From Fidelibacterota bacterium (GTDB taxonomy: Bacteria; Fidelibacterota; Marinisomatia; SCGC-AAA003-L08; TS1B11), in contig SCKJ01000003.1 in assembly GCA_004124875.1 (NCBI GenBank), positions 329,105 to 393,104 of the forward strand: 64,000 bases of DNA. Reading direction: 5' to 3'. Position 1 is the stretch's first letter. Every line of letters begins with the position of its first letter. A model generated the notes under the pieces. It saw nothing but the letters and a program-made list of their open reading frames with translations. It was not told the origin of the DNA and did no database searches. Positions 1-9,103 of the stretch are shown here, piece after piece. The translations under genes and the position numbers were made by a program.

Positions 1-585
1 GGTCGCCGGGCGGAAGAAAGCCATCATCAAAAAGCCCAGCGCATAGGCCGACGCCACCACCGGCACCCACTCCACGGCATAGAAAAAGCCATTTTGGGCA
101 TGGTCGGCGAGTGCCAGCACGAATACGCCAACGAAGCCGCCCAGTCCCATCAGCAGTACCCACTGGCTCCACTCGATGGATTCGTCGGGCACCATGCGAT
201 TGAGCAGCAGCAGAAAGCCGAGGCCGGTGTATGCCAGGGGGGCGGCAAAAGGCGCGGCGTAGACCAGGCTGTGGAGGGTATAGTGCTCGAAAAACTGGCT
301 CCCCAGGTGGAAGATCATGCCGAGGATACCGAGCACGATGGCCCCCCAGCCAATGGCGAGTCCCACGGGCCGTGACTGGCCCTCACTGGCACGCCTGCGA
401 TAGTGCTCCCAGCCAAGGCTGACCGGCGCAGCGACAGAAAATATCACCGGCAGCCATTCAGCGGGTTCCCTGAAATGATTGATGGCATGGGCCAGGTAAA
501 CGTCCAGCGCCAGAAACGCCAGGTTGGCCATGATGAACAGCTCGAGGATGAACCAGCGCCTGGCCGGCCAGATATGCCGCCACAT
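1..585 (-). CDS. multi-pass membrane protein, partial (runs off left edge)
   Basis: On the minus strand an open frame starts with ATG at 585 and stays open to base 1, giving 195 residues with no stop, so the C-terminus lies outside the window. It begins MWRHIWPARRWFI and has about six hydrophobic stretches, near residues 12-30, 45-58, 80-100, 110-135, 145-160 and 175-190. Several histidines lie close to the membrane segments (IFHLG, EHYTLH), as in haem-b or quinol-handling proteins, but no CxxCH is present, so it is not a NapC-type cytochrome. The start is 3 bp beyond the stop of the octahaem cytochrome gene, so the two are almost certainly co-transcribed and may form a membrane redox complex. 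I do not recognise the family. Confidence 0.75.
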   Translation of the reverse strand, partial: MWRHIWPARRWFILELFIMANLAFLALDVYLAHAINHFREPAEWLPVIFSVAAPVSLGWEHYRRRASEGQSRPVGLAIGWGAIVLGILGMIFHLGSQFFEHYTLHSLVYAAPFAAPLAYTGLGFLLLLNRMVPDESIEWSQWVLLMGLGGFVGVFVLALADHAQNGFFYAVEWVPVVASAYALGFLMMAFFRPAT

Positions 586-588
586 GTC

Positions 589-1818
589 TCAGTGGTCCCT
601 TCTGCGCAGCTCCGCGGCCAGCTCCTTCATCTCCGTCATCACCAGCAGCAGCTCGTAATTACCGTGCCACTGGACAAAATCAGCGCCGCCCATGAAGGCG
701 CCGTGCTTGGCGGTCCGGCCGTAGTAGTGCCACAGATCGAACACCAAAAACTCCATGGTCTCATCGAAGGGTTCGGGCGTCAGGAGACCTTCCCGACGGA
801 GAGCGGCCACCAGATCGAGGCCCGCCTGCACTTTTTTGTTGGTGGAGGCCACCACCACTTCCGCCTCCCTATAGTATGTCTCGAATGTCGATCTGGCGTG
901 GCACTTGGCGCACACTTCCTGCATCTGGATCTGTCCCTGCAGGTAGCCGGCCCGCTGCTTCGAAATGGGGGCGAACAGGAACCATGAGAGGCGCTCGGTC
1001 ACATCATGGCTAACTTTCAGGCCGTCTAATCCGCTCATGTGGCAGGTGGCGCAGGTGGGCACCGGCATGTCGCGGGTCGTCAACCTTTTGGGGGCGGCCG
1101 CCATGTTCATGGTTCCCTTTTGCATGCCGAATAGCACGCCATGCTTCGACTCGGTGTAGATTTCAAACTGGGCATGGTCAGGACCCATGTGGCACTGGCC
1201 GCAGGTCTGCGGCTCTCTGGCCAGGGCGACTGAGGCGAAGTGCCGGGTGTGACAATCGGTGCAGCTACCGATTGAGCCATCGCTGTTGGGCCGGCCCACG
1301 GCATGGCATTTAAAACAGCCACTTTCCAGCGCGCCGGCGCCTTCAAGCATGGCCAGAGCATTGGGCGGCCTCAAAATTGCACCGGGATGGTAGCGCTCTG
1401 CGGCTGCGATCTGCTCCGTGCTGAAATCTGCTGCGCCCATGACGGCGGCCCAAGCCGGGGCAGCATGCCGGCTGCGGGCAAACTGGTCGTACTCGGTCTG
1501 ATGGCATTGGGCGCAGTTGAGGGCCGTCAGCGCTGTGGCGATAATCTGGCCGTGGTGGTCTGAGCCGGGCTGGTTCTCAACGCTACGGTGGCAGTCGTAG
1601 CAGGTGACGCCCACCTGTGCATGGCGGCTCATGGAGAACTGATGGACGACAGCAGCCGTCTCCTGGATGTGGCACTGGGCGCACTTGCCGGTGGCACGGA
1701 TGTACTCAGGACCCGGTTGGGCGGTCTCGACATCGGGCCGGGCGAAATTGATCAGCATCGCCGCGAAGATGAATGCCGAGCCCAATAAGACGGCATTAAA
1801 TACGGATTTGAATGTCAT
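589..1818 (-). CDS. octahaem cytochrome c, hydroxylamine oxidoreductase-like
   Basis: The 409-residue product has an N-terminal hydrophobic anchor or signal (about residues 7-25) and exactly eight CxxCH haem-c motifs: CAQCH, CYDCH, CAQCH, CFKCH, CTDCH, CGQCH, CATCH and CAKCH. Eight haems, this length and a C-terminal segment containing HGAFMGGADFVQWHGNYEL fit the HAO family (octahaem hydroxylamine oxidoreductase and its reductive relatives). Family members oxidise hydroxylamine or hydrazine, or reduce nitrite or hydroxylamine, outside the cytoplasmic membrane. The catalytic haem of true HAO is cross-linked to a tyrosine of a neighbouring subunit; I cannot tell by eye whether that tyrosine exists here, so the direction of the reaction is open. 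The adjacent membrane protein at 1-585 is the likely electron partner. Confidence 0.8.
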   Translation of the reverse strand: MTFKSVFNAVLLGSAFIFAAMLINFARPDVETAQPGPEYIRATGKCAQCHIQETAAVVHQFSMSRHAQVGVTCYDCHRSVENQPGSDHHGQIIATALTALNCAQCHQTEYDQFARSRHAAPAWAAVMGAADFSTEQIAAAERYHPGAILRPPNALAMLEGAGALESGCFKCHAVGRPNSDGSIGSCTDCHTRHFASVALAREPQTCGQCHMGPDHAQFEIYTESKHGVLFGMQKGTMNMAAAPKRLTTRDMPVPTCATCHMSGLDGLKVSHDVTERLSWFLFAPISKQRAGYLQGQIQMQEVCAKCHARSTFETYYREAEVVVASTNKKVQAGLDLVAALRREGLLTPEPFDETMEFLVFDLWHYYGRTAKHGAFMGGADFVQWHGNYELLLVMTEMKELAAELRRRDH

Positions 1819-2261
1819 GGCTGGGGCCTTCCCGCTGCGGGGAAGTTACAATGCGGGGACGGTTGACGGAAGCTGCCGGGAAAGGGTGACGGGCATCGTA
1901 GTGGAGTTTTCAAAATCCGGGTTGCCACTCCCCTAATTTTAGTCAGGGTCAAATGATCCTGAGGCAGGAGTACAATCTACCAGCTGGCGGACAGCGAAGG
2001 AGTCAGAGAGAGGGGACTGGAAAAGTCAGAAGCATTTGACGGAGATATTCAACGAAGGACCCGGAGGGAGTTTTCCTCTCAAAAGATGATCACCTATTAT
2101 TTTTCTGCGTGATGCAGCACACGTCCCTGGCAGCTGTGTCGCCGTAAATTCGCATTAAATGGCGGGGACGGGGACTAAACCCTTCCGCTCGATCCCCCTT
2201 ATCATTGTGCTTAGTGGATTATTGGAAACTAGACCTAAATTTAGAGTAGGAAATCAGATTG
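1819..2261. promoter_or_regulatory. divergent intergenic region with two inverted repeats
   Basis: This 443-bp gap separates the minus-strand octahaem gene from the plus-strand lipoprotein, so it must hold both promoters. It contains a 20-bp inverted repeat at 1943-1962 (TCAGGGTCA, AA, TGATCCTGA; one mismatch) that would suit a dimeric regulator. It also has a perfect 10-bp palindrome CTAAATTTAG at 2235-2244, just upstream of the ribosome-binding site of the lipoprotein gene. No convincing coding frame was found. Confidence 0.35.
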
Positions 2262-3080
2262 ATGAAAATAACTGGCAAAATAGTCACCTTGGGGTTATTG
2301 GCCCTGCTGATCGCCGGCCTTGGTGCCTGCGACTCAATATCCAGCGACGATGTGGGCACTCTATCCGTGTCACTGACCGATGCGCCATTTCCGACAGATC
2401 TGGTGGCGGAGGCCAACGTTACCGTCACCAAGTTAGAGGTGCGGGAAGCCGGCGGCACGGGCGGATCACCTTTCATTATACTGACTGAAACGGTGCAGTC
2501 CTACAACTTGCTGGATTTACGTAACGGCGTGACTGCCGCACTGGCGAGCCTCGATGTGCCAGTCGGGAGTTATGACCTCCTGCGCATCTATATCTCCGAA
2601 GGCAGCGTGGTGATGAAAGCCGGCCCCACCTACAACCTCACCGTTCCCAGCGGAGCGCAGACCGGACTGAAACTGTTTATAAGTCCGGCCATTGATGTGA
2701 CCGGTGGCCTCACTTCCGACCTGATTCTCGATCTTGATGTGGAGCAGTCGTTTATATCCCAGGGGCAAGGTGACGGCATCACTGGCTTTCTCTTTAAGCC
2801 GGTGATTCGCGTGGCCAACGCTTCGACTGTGGGAAGTCTGGCCGGCAGCACCACCGATACGTCTGCCATCGCCATTGCCGATGCCCGTATCTGGGTGGCG
2901 CAGGATTCAGTGGTTGCCAATTCGTACAGTGACGCCAACGGCAATTATGCCATATTAGGTCTGCCGTCAGGAACATACACCGCCAGTGCTTCTGCAACAG
3001 GGTACGACACGGTTGTGGTGTCCATTGACATCGGGGCAGGCAGCCAGACAACGGCCAGTTTCGAATTAACAGCGCAGTAA
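2262..3080 (+). CDS. DUF4382 lipoprotein with carboxypeptidase-regulatory-like domain
   Basis: The 272-residue product begins MKITGKIVTLGLLALLIAG and has a lipobox (GLGAC) with the lipid-carrying cysteine near residue 23, so it should be anchored in a membrane facing the periplasm or surface. Residues about 33-185 resemble DUF4382, with the LSVSLTDAPFP opening. Residues about 195-270 form a carboxypeptidase-regulatory-like beta-sandwich (ADARIWVAQDS, then DANGNYAILGLPSGTYT). A TTG lies in frame one codon upstream, but ATG at 2262 has the better-placed AGG signal. The gene is monocistronic and convergent with hemL. DUF4382 has no known activity; a cell-envelope binding role is a guess. Confidence 0.8.
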   Translation: MKITGKIVTLGLLALLIAGLGACDSISSDDVGTLSVSLTDAPFPTDLVAEANVTVTKLEVREAGGTGGSPFIILTETVQSYNLLDLRNGVTAALASLDVPVGSYDLLRIYISEGSVVMKAGPTYNLTVPSGAQTGLKLFISPAIDVTGGLTSDLILDLDVEQSFISQGQGDGITGFLFKPVIRVANASTVGSLAGSTTDTSAIAIADARIWVAQDSVVANSYSDANGNYAILGLPSGTYTASASATGYDTVVVSIDIGAGSQTTASFELTAQ

Positions 3081-3132
3081 ACGGGTACAGCCTGATTAAG
3101 GCGTTTGACAGCAGGATATAGGCAGCTTATCC

Positions 3133-4398
3133 CTATCCGGCAAAAAAGGCCTTCACCGTCTCCAGCAGTTTTTCCAGTTCCGGCGCTCCATGCGCGCCGG
3201 AGATGAACGCGGCCTCATACTGCGACGGCGGCAGATAGATGCCAATGTCCAGGGCGAAGTTGAAGAAACTGGAAAACTGTGCCATGTCGCAGGCGGCCAC
3301 ATCCGCGTAACCGGCAACGGGCCGGGCCGTCATAAAAAGGGTGAACATGGAGCCGGCGCGATTGATTGTTATGGGCAAGTTTAAGGCTTTGAGTTCTGTC
3401 TCAAAGTCGGCCCCCAACGTCTCCAGGTGGGTATACAGCGACTCGTCGCACAGCTCCAGCGTCGCAATACCGGCAGCCATGGCCAGAGGATTACCGGACA
3501 ATGTCCCTGCCTGATAGACTGGCCCCAGGGGAGCTATCATTTCCATGATCTCCCGCCGCCCGCCGTAAGCCCCTACGGGCAGGCCGCCTCCGATGATCTT
3601 GCCGAATGTTGACAGGTCCGGCTCGAGGCCATAGAGACCCTGGGCGCCTGCAGGGTGAACACGGAAGCCGGTCATGACCTCATCAAATATAAGGAGCGCC
3701 CCCATCCTCTCGCAGATCGCCTGAAGCCCTTCCAGGAATGCTTTTTCCCCAGGAATGCAGCCCATATTCCCGGCAATGGGCTCTATGATAACAGCGGCGA
3801 TGTCCTCGGGAAATAGCGCGAATTGCGCCTCTATGCTATGAAGATCGTTGAAGGTTGCCACCAGCGTTTGGTTGGCGATGGCTTCCGGCACGCCCTGGCT
3901 GTCAGGCACGCCCAAGGTCAGCGCCCCCGACCCCGCCTTGATCAGAAAGCTGTCCCCGTGGCCGTGGTAGCACCCTTCAAATTTGATGATCTTGCTGCGG
4001 CCGGTATAGCCCCGCGCGAGGCGCACGGCGCTCATGGTCGCCTCGGTGCCACTGTTCACCATGCGCACCAGATCGATGGAAGGGACGCGATCAATGACCA
4101 TCCGGGCCAACCGGCTTTCCGCCTCCGAGGGGGTGCCAAACGAGGTGCCCTTGCTGAGCGCCTGCTCAATGGCCTCCACGACTCGGGGGTGCGCGTGGCC
4201 CACAATCATCGGTCCCCATGAACCGACGAAATCGACATAGACATTGCCATCGACATCGGTGAGCGTCGCCCCGGCGGCGCTGGCCATGAAAACAGGCTCA
4301 CCTCCGACGGACTTGAACGCCCGTACCGGCGAATTCACGCCGCCGGGAATGAGCGCCCTGGCCTCTTCAAACAGGCGCTGGCTTTTCGCCCGGATCAT
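3133..4398 (-). CDS. hemL: glutamate-1-semialdehyde 2,1-aminomutase
   Basis: This PLP enzyme converts glutamate-1-semialdehyde to 5-aminolevulinate, the second step of the C5 haem pathway. The 421-residue product has the class-III aminotransferase fold: a [11 protein letters not shown] opening, the [10 protein letters not shown] phosphate-binding region, the [10 protein letters not shown] aspartate that contacts the PLP nitrogen, and the PLP lysine in [15 protein letters not shown]. Length is normal. Its ATG directly abuts the TAG stop of hemB, indicating tight coupling. It is the last gene of the nine-gene haem operon. Confidence 0.97.
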   Translation of the reverse strand: MIRAKSQRLFEEARALIPGGVNSPVRAFKSVGGEPVFMASAAGATLTDVDGNVYVDFVGSWGPMIVGHAHPRVVEAIEQALSKGTSFGTPSEAESRLARMVIDRVPSIDLVRMVNSGTEATMSAVRLARGYTGRSKIIKFEGCYHGHGDSFLIKAGSGALTLGVPDSQGVPEAIANQTLVATFNDLHSIEAQFALFPEDIAAVIIEPIAGNMGCIPGEKAFLEGLQAICERMGALLIFDEVMTGFRVHPAGAQGLYGLEPDLSTFGKIIGGGLPVGAYGGRREIMEMIAPLGPVYQAGTLSGNPLAMAAGIATLELCDESLYTHLETLGADFETELKALNLPITINRAGSMFTLFMTARPVAGYADVAACDMAQFSSFFNFALDIGIYLPPSQYEAAFISGAHGAPELEKLLETVKAFFAG

Positions 4399-5403
4399 CT
4401 ATGGGGTCTGCGGCTGGCGCTGTAAATACTCCGCCATCTCACGCGCGAAATAAGTGATAACGGCATCGGCGCCGGCGCGAAAAATGGCCGTGACGCTTTC
4501 CACCATAATGTTCTCGTTATCAAGCCACCCCTTTTCGGCTGCGGCTTTGATCATCGCATATTCACCGCTCACCTGATAGGCCAAGATGGGCAGGGGGTAT
4601 TCACGCTTGAGATCCGATATAATATCGAGGTACATGCCGGCCGGTTTTACCATCAGCATATCGGCCCCTTCGTCCATATCCAAATCGGCCTCGAGCATCG
4701 CTTCAGCGCGGTTGCGGAAATCCATCTGGTAGGTCTTGCGGTCGCCAAACGAAGGGGTTATATCTGCCGCATCCCGGAAAGGACCATAGAGCGCTGATGC
4801 ATATTTCACGGCATAACTGAGGATCGCCACCTCCTGAAAACCGGCCTCATCCAGAGCGTCCCGGATGGCGCCCACCTGGCCGTCCATCATCCCCGAAGGC
4901 GCCACCGTATGAACCCCTGCCTCGGCAAGCGATACTGCCTGGCGGCCCAGATTGACCAGGGTCGCGTCGTTATCAACGTCATCATCCGTCACGACCCCGC
5001 AGTGACCGTGGTCGGTATACTCACAGAAACAGAGATCGGCAATGAGCTGCGCATCAGGGATTTGTCCGGCGAGAAGGCGCAATGCCTGTTGAATGACACC
5101 ATCATCCTGCCACGCGGCGCTGCCCTCGGCATCTTTATATTCAGGAATGCCGAACAGCAGGAAACTGCTTAAGCCGAGCTCCTGGCATTGGGCAACCTCC
5201 TTCGCCGCTTCGTCCATGGAAAATTGGTAGACCCCCGGCATGGAGGGGATTTCCAGCCGCTTGTTTTCACCGGGAATGATGAACAGGGGCGCGATGAACT
5301 GCCCGACGCCAAAGTGGGTTTCTGCCACCATATCGCGAACGGCCTGAGAGCGGCGATTGCGCCGGGGACGACCGGTGGGCAGTGGAGGTGCGTACTGAGT
5401 CAT
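4399..5403 (-). CDS. hemB: porphobilinogen synthase (delta-aminolevulinic acid dehydratase)
   Basis: HemB condenses two 5-aminolevulinate molecules to porphobilinogen. The 334-residue sequence has the two active-site lysines, in SYAVKYASALYGPFRDA and MVKPAGMYLDII. The segment LCFCEYTDHGHCG carries the three cysteines of zinc-dependent HemB enzymes, rather than the aspartates of the magnesium type. It lies 27 bp after hemY and abuts hemL. Its stop codon is TAG, which shows that UAG is used as an ordinary stop in this genome and bears on the broken DUF1326 gene at 13202. Confidence 0.97.
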   Translation of the reverse strand: MTQYAPPLPTGRPRRNRRSQAVRDMVAETHFGVGQFIAPLFIIPGENKRLEIPSMPGVYQFSMDEAAKEVAQCQELGLSSFLLFGIPEYKDAEGSAAWQDDGVIQQALRLLAGQIPDAQLIADLCFCEYTDHGHCGVVTDDDVDNDATLVNLGRQAVSLAEAGVHTVAPSGMMDGQVGAIRDALDEAGFQEVAILSYAVKYASALYGPFRDAADITPSFGDRKTYQMDFRNRAEAMLEADLDMDEGADMLMVKPAGMYLDIISDLKREYPLPILAYQVSGEYAMIKAAAEKGWLDNENIMVESVTAIFRAGADAVITYFAREMAEYLQRQPQTP

Positions 5404-5430
5404 GTTAATTTCTCATATTTCATTTGAGGG

Positions 5431-6774
5431 TCAAGCATCCATTTTGGGAAGCAGCCGCTCTACGGCGTCAAGGCCCGATTCAAAGGCGTGTCCCACCGAG
5501 ATGCCATTCCGGTAGTTCCCTGCCAGGACAAAGTTGTGCTGCTGCGCCTCGAAATCGTCCATCCGCTTAACGGCAGCAGGATGACCCATATCGTACTGCG
5601 GGATAGCATGGGTCCAGCGATGCGCACGGGAAAAGAGTGGCGGCATGCCCTCCTCGATTATCATCAGGCCGGCAACCTCGGCCTGGGCTATTTCAATCAG
5701 TTCCGCAAGCGTCTTATCTGTGGTCCATCTGTTCCTGGCGCCCCCCATGAAAATGGTAAACAGGTGCTGATCTTCCGGCGCACGGTCCGGGAAAAGGGAA
5801 CTATCGAACAGCAGGCCCAATATTTTGCGATTTTCCACGGCAGGTATAAGCATCCCAAAGCCATCCGTGCGAGCCTTGACGGCGCTCTTGGGATAGGCCA
5901 GATGCACCACTGTGACGGAGCAATATTCCGGACCATTCTGAGGAAACAGGTCGCCGTTAAGAGCGGCCCATTTAAAGGCCGGCAGGGTGGAGATTACGGC
6001 ATCATAGGCTTCGCCGTTAACGCTCCACCGGTCGCCTTTTTTCTGAATTTCCTCTACGGGGCTGTTTAACAGCAACTGGCCGCCGAGCCGCTCTGCCAGG
6101 GCGGCGGTTATTTGTGAAAGTCCCTGCCGGAAGGAGTACATATTGCGGCGGCGCTTTTCCCTGGGTTGTCCTGCCGGTCTATTTTTTCGGGCTGAGAGCA
6201 TCCGCTTGACGGCCCCTTTGATGAGACTCCCCCCATCTCTCTCGAACCCTTTGAATATCGGGAATGCCGATGCCACCGACAGTTTGTCCGGGTCGCCGGC
6301 GTAGACACCTGAGATGAAGGGATCGATGAGTCGCGTGACGATCTCCGGACCCACGCGCCGGGTAAAGAATGCCGCCACACTTTCATCGTCCGGATGAGGC
6401 GCAACAAAGGGCTCCTTGAGCAGGCGCAGCTTCGCCCGCGCTGATAGCAGCGGCGTTGACAGCAGGCGGCCCGGCCCCATGGGCAGCGGCACAGGGCGGC
6501 CGTCCAGGCAGATGAACCGGTTGCGGCCCTCGTCACCGGCCTCAATATAACTGTCCATCAAGCCGAGCCCGGGCAGGGCATCCATGAGGGCATTATAGCT
6601 GGGCATAATGGCATGCGGCCCCGATTCGAGCAGATATCCGTCCACCCGGTCAGTCTTGATTTTGCCCCCGGCCCGGCCCGACGATTCGTAAACCACGACC
6701 TCGTGGCTGAGGTTTTGCAGTTTCCATCCGGCCGCCAAACCGGAAATTCCTGCGCCGAGCACAGCCACTTTCAT
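5431..6774 (-). CDS. hemY: protoporphyrinogen oxidase, FAD-dependent (HemY type)
   Basis: HemY oxidises (copro)protoporphyrinogen by six electrons using FAD and normally molecular oxygen. The protein starts MKVAVLGAGISGLAAGWKL, a textbook Rossmann FAD-binding motif, and continues with the amine-oxidase-like fold. Its C-terminal FAD contact region is FVLAGNYRNGISVGHAFESG. I place the start at 6774 (447 residues) because this ATG overlaps the hemH stop by four bases (ATGA), as at most other junctions of the operon; a start at 6801 would add nine uncharacteristic residues. Whether it prefers coproporphyrinogen or protoporphyrinogen cannot be read from the sequence, but the HemN neighbour favours the protoporphyrin route. 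Confidence 0.93.
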   Translation of the reverse strand: MKVAVLGAGISGLAAGWKLQNLSHEVVVYESSGRAGGKIKTDRVDGYLLESGPHAIMPSYNALMDALPGLGLMDSYIEAGDEGRNRFICLDGRPVPLPMGPGRLLSTPLLSARAKLRLLKEPFVAPHPDDESVAAFFTRRVGPEIVTRLIDPFISGVYAGDPDKLSVASAFPIFKGFERDGGSLIKGAVKRMLSARKNRPAGQPREKRRRNMYSFRQGLSQITAALAERLGGQLLLNSPVEEIQKKGDRWSVNGEAYDAVISTLPAFKWAALNGDLFPQNGPEYCSVTVVHLAYPKSAVKARTDGFGMLIPAVENRKILGLLFDSSLFPDRAPEDQHLFTIFMGGARNRWTTDKTLAELIEIAQAEVAGLMIIEEGMPPLFSRAHRWTHAIPQYDMGHPAAVKRMDDFEAQQHNFVLAGNYRNGISVGHAFESGLDAVERLLPKMDA

Positions 6775-7718
6775 GCGGCGTACATCTCGGGATTTTGGCA
6801 TATATCCGCCAGGGCGGCAATGAACCGCGGATGGGTTCCCACAGCCGGCACCCGGCGAAAATCGGTGATGCCGGCGCCGGCGGCAATCCCGGCCATGAGA
6901 ATATCAAGCTCGTGGAGCGTCTCCACATGTTCGGAAACGAAAGCGATAGGCACGACTGCGAGCCGCCGCTTCCCGGCCCGGCCCAAGGCCGCGATGGCCT
7001 CTTCCGTCGCCGGACCAATCCATTTTACAGGCCCCACTTTGCTTTGATAAGCAAGGGAGTGGTCGTTGGAAAAGCCCGCCATGACCGCCCGGACAGTGCC
7101 CTCAATTTGCGCCTGATAGACATCGCCCTTTCTGATATAACTTTCGGGCAGCCCATGCGCGCTGAACAGGATGTGGCAATCGGCTCCGCCCGGTTTTTCC
7201 CTCAGCGCCTGATCAATGGTGCCCTGGACTGCGGCGATGTAATCTTTGTGGTCATGGTACCCTCCAATCAGGATCGCCCGGTCGTCGAAAGCCCCGTTCC
7301 GCTGCCATTCCAGATGGCAACTGCCTGTCGTGGCCACGCTATATTGCGGGAACAGGGGCAAAACGATCACTTGATGCCACTCATCCGTTGGCTGCAGCAA
7401 CTCAGCCTGGAGAGTCGCAATCATCGGCGGACTAAAGCGCATAGCCACATGCACGGCATAGTGATCACCCAGCGCCAACTGTAACGCTTTCGCCTGGGCC
7501 CTGGTTTCGGACAGGATGGGTGATCCACCGCCAATTTCCCGGTATAGCGATTGGGAGAATTTTTTTCTGCGCCGGGCCGCAAATTTGCCCAAAGTTCTGG
7601 AGCCAAATTTTCCCCAGGGAAATGATATGACGTCAGCGAACAGGTTGGCCAGGAAAGGCTCGACATCATCGAGAGTCGCAGGCCCTCCCAGGTTAATAAG
7701 GATAACGGCCTGTCTCAT
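6771..7718 (-). CDS. hemH: ferrochelatase
   Basis: HemH inserts ferrous iron into the porphyrin. The 315-residue protein opens with AVILINLGGPATLDDVEPFL, the usual ferrochelatase start. The catalytic histidine lies in LFSAHGLPESYIRKGD, and the C-terminal EHVETLHELDI carries the conserved acidic and histidine ligands. It overlaps hemN (ATGA at 7715-7718) and hemY (6771-6774), so the three are translationally coupled. Confidence 0.96.
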   Translation of the reverse strand: MRQAVILINLGGPATLDDVEPFLANLFADVISFPWGKFGSRTLGKFAARRRKKFSQSLYREIGGGSPILSETRAQAKALQLALGDHYAVHVAMRFSPPMIATLQAELLQPTDEWHQVIVLPLFPQYSVATTGSCHLEWQRNGAFDDRAILIGGYHDHKDYIAAVQGTIDQALREKPGGADCHILFSAHGLPESYIRKGDVYQAQIEGTVRAVMAGFSNDHSLAYQSKVGPVKWIGPATEEAIAALGRAGKRRLAVVPIAFVSEHVETLHELDILMAGIAAGAGITDFRRVPAVGTHPRFIAALADICQNPEMYAA

Positions 7719-9103
7719 ACCGTTTTGGAATATCGCTGACGGGTGTCGCTGCCTTGCTGCTGTTTTCCGGGCAGGTAGGCATCAAAAACCATGGCAATGT
7801 TGCGAATGAACATGCGCCCATTTTCATTGATGACGATTTTGTCGCCCTGGTCTACCAGCAGGCCGTCTTCGGCAAAAGGTTCCAGTTCGGCAAGGGAGCC
7901 CGCAAATTTCTCCCGGAAATTGATGCCGAACTCAGCAGATATATTCACCAGATCGATCTCCAAGTGGCACATGATGTCCTGGATGAGGCGACTGCGCAGA
8001 TGGTCATCTTCCGTCAGCCGGATACCACGCTCGATGGGCAGCCGCCCGGCATCGACCATTTTGCGGTACTCACTGATCAGTTTGGCATTCTGCACAAAGT
8101 AGTTATAGGTCTGGCTTATGCTGGTGACCCCCATGCTGTACATGTCCAATCCTGCGCGGGTACTGTAACCCTGAAAATTTCTGTGCAGTCCCCGCTCATT
8201 GAGCGCCAGCGAGAGTTCATCATCCGGCTTGGCATAATGGTCCATGCCGATGAATGTCATCCCTCCCGTTGTAGTGAGATACTCAATGATCTGGGCGTGC
8301 ATCTGCAATTTCAATTCCGGGCCGGGCAGGGTTGCTTCATCTATGAGCGTCTGATGCTTTTTGAGCCACGGCACATGCGCATAGTTATAAACCGCGAGCC
8401 GGCTCGGATCGAGCTGCAGCACCTGTTCGAGCGATTGAGCAAAACTGTCGACCGTTTGAAAGGGGAGCCCGTAAATAAGGTCGAGGTTAATATGCGTGAT
8501 GCCATTGCTGCGCAGCATGCCCAGCACTTCTTCAGTGAGTTCATAAGATTGAAGCCGGTTAACGGCTTCCTGAACCTCAAGATTAAAATCCTGCACTCCG
8601 CAGCTTGCCCGGTTGAATCCTGATTCGGCCAGTGCTACGGCCCTGTCAAGCGACATTTCATCAGGATCAATTTCGACGGAAATTTCCGCATCGTCAGCAA
8701 ATGTGAAGCGGCTATGGATATGCTCCATAAGGTCCCGAATTTCGTCCGCCGTCAAATAGGTTGGCGTCCCCCCGCCCCAGTGGAGCTGTCCGACTTTCCG
8801 GTCTGAGCTCAATCGCGATGAGACAAGATCGATCTCCTTTTTCAGGGTGACCAGATATTCCTCGATCTGCTCGCGGCGACTCGTTATAATCACATTGCAG
8901 GCGCAGAAATAGCAGAGCGTTTTGCAAAAAGGGAGATGAAAATAGAGCGAAATTTCATCCGTCACCGGTGTGCCGGGATCGCTCAGCTCCGCCTCATAAT
9001 GGGCAGGATCAATATCCTCACTAAAATGGGGCGCCGTCGGGTAACTGGTATAGCGCGGGCCAGGTCTCGAATACTTCTTGGCCAGCTCCAAATCTATTTT
9101 CAT
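7715..9103 (-). CDS. hemN: oxygen-independent coproporphyrinogen III oxidase
   Basis: This radical-SAM enzyme decarboxylates coproporphyrinogen III to protoporphyrinogen IX without oxygen. The 462-residue sequence has the HemN-specific cluster motif CKTLCYFCAC (CxxxCxxCxC). The fourth cysteine separates true HemN from the haem chaperone HemW. The SAM motif GGGTPTYL follows. Length matches HemN (about 450-460) rather than HemW (about 380). It overlaps both hemE and hemH by four bases. Pairing with the oxygen-using HemY suggests haem synthesis in a microaerobic or variable-oxygen habitat. Confidence 0.96.
   Translation of the reverse strand: MKIDLELAKKYSRPGPRYTSYPTAPHFSEDIDPAHYEAELSDPGTPVTDEISLYFHLPFCKTLCYFCACNVIITSRREQIEEYLVTLKKEIDLVSSRLSSDRKVGQLHWGGGTPTYLTADEIRDLMEHIHSRFTFADDAEISVEIDPDEMSLDRAVALAESGFNRASCGVQDFNLEVQEAVNRLQSYELTEEVLGMLRSNGITHINLDLIYGLPFQTVDSFAQSLEQVLQLDPSRLAVYNYAHVPWLKKHQTLIDEATLPGPELKLQMHAQIIEYLTTTGGMTFIGMDHYAKPDDELSLALNERGLHRNFQGYSTRAGLDMYSMGVTSISQTYNYFVQNAKLISEYRKMVDAGRLPIERGIRLTEDDHLRSRLIQDIMCHLEIDLVNISAEFGINFREKFAGSLAELEPFAEDGLLVDQGDKIVINENGRMFIRNIAMVFDAYLPGKQQQGSDTRQRYSKTV

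Noticed and set aside
3081..3132. Possible terminator between the DUF4382 gene and hemL
   Set aside because: The best stem (GGATA with TATCC) is only five pairs with a ten-base loop and no T-run.
7754..8623. 289-codon plus-strand frame inside hemN
   Set aside because: Shadow of hemN on the other strand, without family resemblance.
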